Source: Confluentibacter citreus
Lineage (GTDB): Bacteria > Bacteroidota > Bacteroidia > Flavobacteriales > Flavobacteriaceae
Assembly (NCBI RefSeq): GCF_002807055.1
Contig: NZ_NIXN01000001.1
Span: 558,001 to 622,000, forward strand
Direction: 5' to 3'
Length of the DNA: 64,000 bases
Part shown: in pieces, positions 62,038 to 64,000 of the stretch
How positions within the stretch are numbered: position 1 is the stretch's first letter
Layout: each line of letters begins with the position of its first letter
Position numbers and translations under genes: made by a program
The notes under the pieces: generated by a model
Database searches by the model: none
Told to the model about the DNA's origin: nothing
What the model saw: only the letters and a program-made list of their open reading frames with translations

Positions 62038-62069
62038 AAAGCACTTTGTTAAAGCAAAGTGCTTTTTTT
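62038..62069 (+). terminator. Orphan intrinsic terminator upstream of trhO
   Basis: AAAGCACTTTG (62038-62048) and CAAAGTGCTTT (62055-62065) form a perfect 11-base stem with a 6-base loop and a run of T. No annotated forward gene lies directly upstream, since recA is divergent. Confidence 0.85.
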
Positions 62070-62081
62070 ATGTTATAAATT

Positions 62082-62110
62082 TTGGACTCCTTTTAAAAAT
62101 TGTACTTTTG
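62082..62110 (+). promoter_or_regulatory. trhO promoter
   Basis: TTG at 62082-62084 and TACTTTTG at 62103-62110 are 18 bases apart and match the Bacteroidota consensus. The ATG at 62152 gives a leader of about 35 bases. Confidence 0.65.
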
Positions 62111-62151
62111 TGCTTTAAAATATTTCTTAACCTTAAAAACATTCGTATAGC

Positions 62152-63225
62152 ATGCAACTGTACAATAAATTAAGTGCTAAAGAAAGAGCCGAATTAATCG
62201 ATAAAACAGGAAAAAATCGATTGACACTTTCTTTTTACCAGTATGCCAAAATAGGCAATCCACAACTCTTTAGGGACCATTTGTTCATTACTTGGAATAC
62301 GCTAGATGTTCTTGGTAGAATTTACGTTGCCCACGAAGGCATTAATGGACAATTATCGCTTCCTGCCGATAGATTTAATGAGTTTAAAGCACATTTAGAC
62401 ACGATTGAATTTCTTAAAGATATTCGTTTGAACATCGCGGTTGAACAGGACAACAAATCTTTTTTAAAACTTAAAGTGAAGGTTCGAGACAAGATTGTTG
62501 CTGACGGGTTAAACGACGATACCTTCGATGTTACCAATAAGGGCATTCATGTAAATGCTGAAAAATTCAATGAACTTATTGAAGATGAAAAAACCATTTT
62601 GGTTGATATGCGCAATCATTATGAAAGCGAAATAGGCCATTTTAAAAACGCCATTACACCCGATGTTGATACATTTAGGGAATCGTTGGATATTATTGAA
62701 GCCGATTTAAAAAACCATAAAGAAGACAAAAACTTAGTAATGTATTGCACAGGCGGAATCCGTTGCGAAAAAGCAAGTGCATATTTTAAGCATAAAGGAT
62801 TTAAAAACGTCTATCAGTTGGAAGGCGGTATTATAGAATATGCCAGACAAGTAAAAGACCAAAATCTTCAAAATAAATATTTAGGACAAAATTTCGTGTT
62901 TGATGATCGTAGGGCAGAGCGCATCAGTGAGGATGTGATTGCGCATTGCCACCAATGCGGCGATCCGTTCGATGTGCATACCAATTGTGCCAACGAAGCG
63001 TGCCATTTACTATTTATCCAGTGTCCAAAATGTAAAGAAGAGATGGAAAATTGTTGTTCTACCACGTGTATGGAAATAAATAGGTTGCCTTACGAAGCAC
63101 AAAAAGAGCTAAGAAAAGGACAAGGTAATAGTAACGATATCTTTAAAAAGGGACGCACAGACCACCTACCTTATAAAAAAGATTTGCGTAATATTTTCGA
63201 GCATTTTAAAACCAATAAAGCCTAG
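62152..63225 (+). CDS. trhO: tRNA uridine-34 hydroxylase, rhodanese family
   Basis: This 357-residue cytoplasmic enzyme (formerly YceA) hydroxylates uridine 34 of certain tRNAs using oxygen. An N-terminal acylphosphatase-like domain (about 1-115, GRIYVAHEGINGQLSLP) precedes a rhodanese domain (about 128-225) with the active-site loop CTGGIRCEKASAYF. A C-terminal cysteine-rich region follows (CHQCGDPF, CANEACHLLFIQCPKC, CCSTTC) that may bind zinc. It has its own promoter and lies 7 bases before the U32-family gene, with which it should be co-transcribed. The identification is secure at family level. Confidence 0.93.
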   Translation: MQLYNKLSAKERAELIDKTGKNRLTLSFYQYAKIGNPQLFRDHLFITWNTLDVLGRIYVAHEGINGQLSLPADRFNEFKAHLDTIEFLKDIRLNIAVEQDNKSFLKLKVKVRDKIVADGLNDDTFDVTNKGIHVNAEKFNELIEDEKTILVDMRNHYESEIGHFKNAITPDVDTFRESLDIIEADLKNHKEDKNLVMYCTGGIRCEKASAYFKHKGFKNVYQLEGGIIEYARQVKDQNLQNKYLGQNFVFDDRRAERISEDVIAHCHQCGDPFDVHTNCANEACHLLFIQCPKCKEEMENCCSTTCMEINRLPYEAQKELRKGQGNSNDIFKKGRTDHLPYKKDLRNIFEHFKTNKA

Positions 63226-63232
63226 TTCTATC

Positions 63233-64000
63233 ATGCAAAAAATTGAATTAATGGCTCCTGCAGGAAATTTTGAATCCTTGCAAGCCGCTTTAGATAATGG
63301 TGCCGATTCTGTTTATTTTGGTGTGGAACAACTCAATATGCGGGCTAGGGCTTCTATTAATTTCACTTTAGAAGATTTGCCTGAAATTTCAAAACGCTGC
63401 AAAGCTAAAAATGTTAGAACGTATTTAACATTAAACACCATCATTTACGATCACGATTTATCCATTGTAAAAACCTTGGTCAACAAAGCAAAAGAAGTTG
63501 GAATAACAGCTGTTATTGCTATGGATCAGGCGGTTATTATGGCGGCTCGTGAGATTGGTATGGAAGTACATATTTCAACACAAATAAACATTACTAATAT
63601 CGAAACAGTTAAGTTTTATGCCTTGTTTGCTGATACCATGGTTTTGAGTAGGGAATTGAGTTTACGACAAGTAAAAAAAATCACAGAAGGCATTGAAAAA
63701 GAACAAATAAAAGGGCCATCGGGAAAACTTATTGAAATCGAAATTTTTGGTCATGGCGCTTTGTGTATGGCCGTTTCTGGGAAATGTTATATGAGCCTGC
63801 ACTCATATAATTCTTCAGCAAACAGAGGTGCTTGCAAACAAAATTGCCGAAAAAAATATACGGTTATTGAACAGGAAACGGGCTTTGAAATGGAAATTGA
63901 TAATGAATATATCATGTCTCCAAAAGATTTGTGCACCATTGATATTTTAGACCAAGTTGCCGACGCAGGTATTAAAGTTTTAAAAATTGAAGGTCGTGGT
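63233..64000 (+). CDS. Peptidase U32 family protein, cut by right edge
   Basis: The frame starts at ATG 63233 and runs off the window; 256 residues are visible. It begins KIELMAPAGNFESLQAALDN and YFGVEQLNMRA, the TIM-barrel start of U32 proteins. It then carries the family signature IFGHGALCMAVSGKCYMS, followed by the cysteines of GACKQNC that help form an iron-sulfur site. U32 proteins include TrhP (tRNA U34 hydroxylation) and RlhA (23S rRNA hydroxylation); none is a proven peptidase in this group. Because trhO is 7 bases upstream, a tRNA or rRNA hydroxylation role is favoured. The exact subfamily cannot be decided from the visible part. Confidence 0.9.
   Translation, partial: MQKIELMAPAGNFESLQAALDNGADSVYFGVEQLNMRARASINFTLEDLPEISKRCKAKNVRTYLTLNTIIYDHDLSIVKTLVNKAKEVGITAVIAMDQAVIMAAREIGMEVHISTQINITNIETVKFYALFADTMVLSRELSLRQVKKITEGIEKEQIKGPSGKLIEIEIFGHGALCMAVSGKCYMSLHSYNSSANRGACKQNCRKKYTVIEQETGFEMEIDNEYIMSPKDLCTIDILDQVADAGIKVLKIEGRG

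Noticed and set aside
1-64000. tRNA, rRNA, CRISPR array, prophage, transposase or classical toxin-antitoxin/defence genes
   Set aside because: No cloverleaf-like text, repeat-spacer array, integrase, transposase or known defence domain was recognised by eye. A dedicated search could still find a divergent one.

Overview
The window is AT-rich DNA from a member of the Bacteroidota, most likely a marine-type Flavobacteriaceae. The evidence is the SprE-type gliding/type IX secretion lipoprotein, the Flavobacteriaceae-typical small membrane families (DUF6341, DUF6427, DUF6168, DUF5687, DUF4292), a short 63-residue ATP synthase c subunit, an ATP synthase operon without beta and epsilon genes, few clear Shine-Dalgarno sequences, and several matches to the Bacteroidota promoter pattern (TTG near -33, TAnnTTTG near -7). 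No rRNA, tRNA, CRISPR array, phage gene or transposase was seen.

Bases 1 to about 26750 form one long forward-strand surface polysaccharide locus (O-antigen or capsule). It starts with a Wzz-like chain-length protein. Nucleotide-sugar pathways follow: dTDP-L-rhamnose (rfbB, rfbA, rfbC, rfbD), GDP-L-fucose (gmd, fcl) and a CDP-3,6-dideoxyhexose (E3 reductase, rfbF, rfbG, rfbH, then an RmlC-type epimerase and a short-chain reductase, which together resemble an ascarylose-type route). Next come a flavoprotein of the UDP-galactopyranose mutase/amine oxidase superfamily, a Wzx flippase, glycosyltransferases, a putative Wzy polymerase, a WcaF-like acetyltransferase, a WaaL/Wzy_C-type ligase or polymerase, a UDP-xylose synthase and the initiating polyprenyl-phosphate sugar transferase. 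The block from about 14.5 to 23.4 kb is more AT-rich, tightly overlapped and made of fast-evolving families, as expected for the strain-variable heart of such a locus.

Bases 26.7 to 40.6 kb are mainly chromosomal backbone: a CapK-like adenylate-forming enzyme, purD, small membrane proteins, upp, a DUF4254/GT9 pair, a ferredoxin-type reductase, an ABC exporter pair, sprE, a bactofilin and an AtpZ/AtpI-like protein. Bases 40.6 to 45.8 kb carry the ATP synthase operon atpB-E-F-H-A-G with a recognisable promoter, a strong hairpin between atpE and atpF, and a terminator.

Bases 46.4 to 52.8 kb hold an envelope module: flippase, dut, sugar nucleotidyltransferase, TPR protein, DUF4292 lipoprotein and a degenerate M23/EnvC-like protein. 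After that come a thioesterase, an HU-SPOR membrane protein divergent from dprA, a 51-residue membrane protein, trpS and plsC. A reverse-strand operon follows with a lipoprotein, an ECF-like sigma factor and a predicted dual-membrane anti-sigma/outer-membrane barrel protein. Then come recA, trhO and a U32 peptidase-family gene cut by the right edge. Several families of short palindromic repeats lie in the intergenic gaps.

The most notable items are the sigma/dual-membrane anti-sigma operon, the CDP-dideoxyhexose branch with an extra epimerase and an unassigned flavoprotein, the atpE-atpF hairpin, the palindromic repeat in the trpS leader, and an orphan terminator with a possible small transcript between recA and trhO. 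No clearly new defence or mobile system was found.
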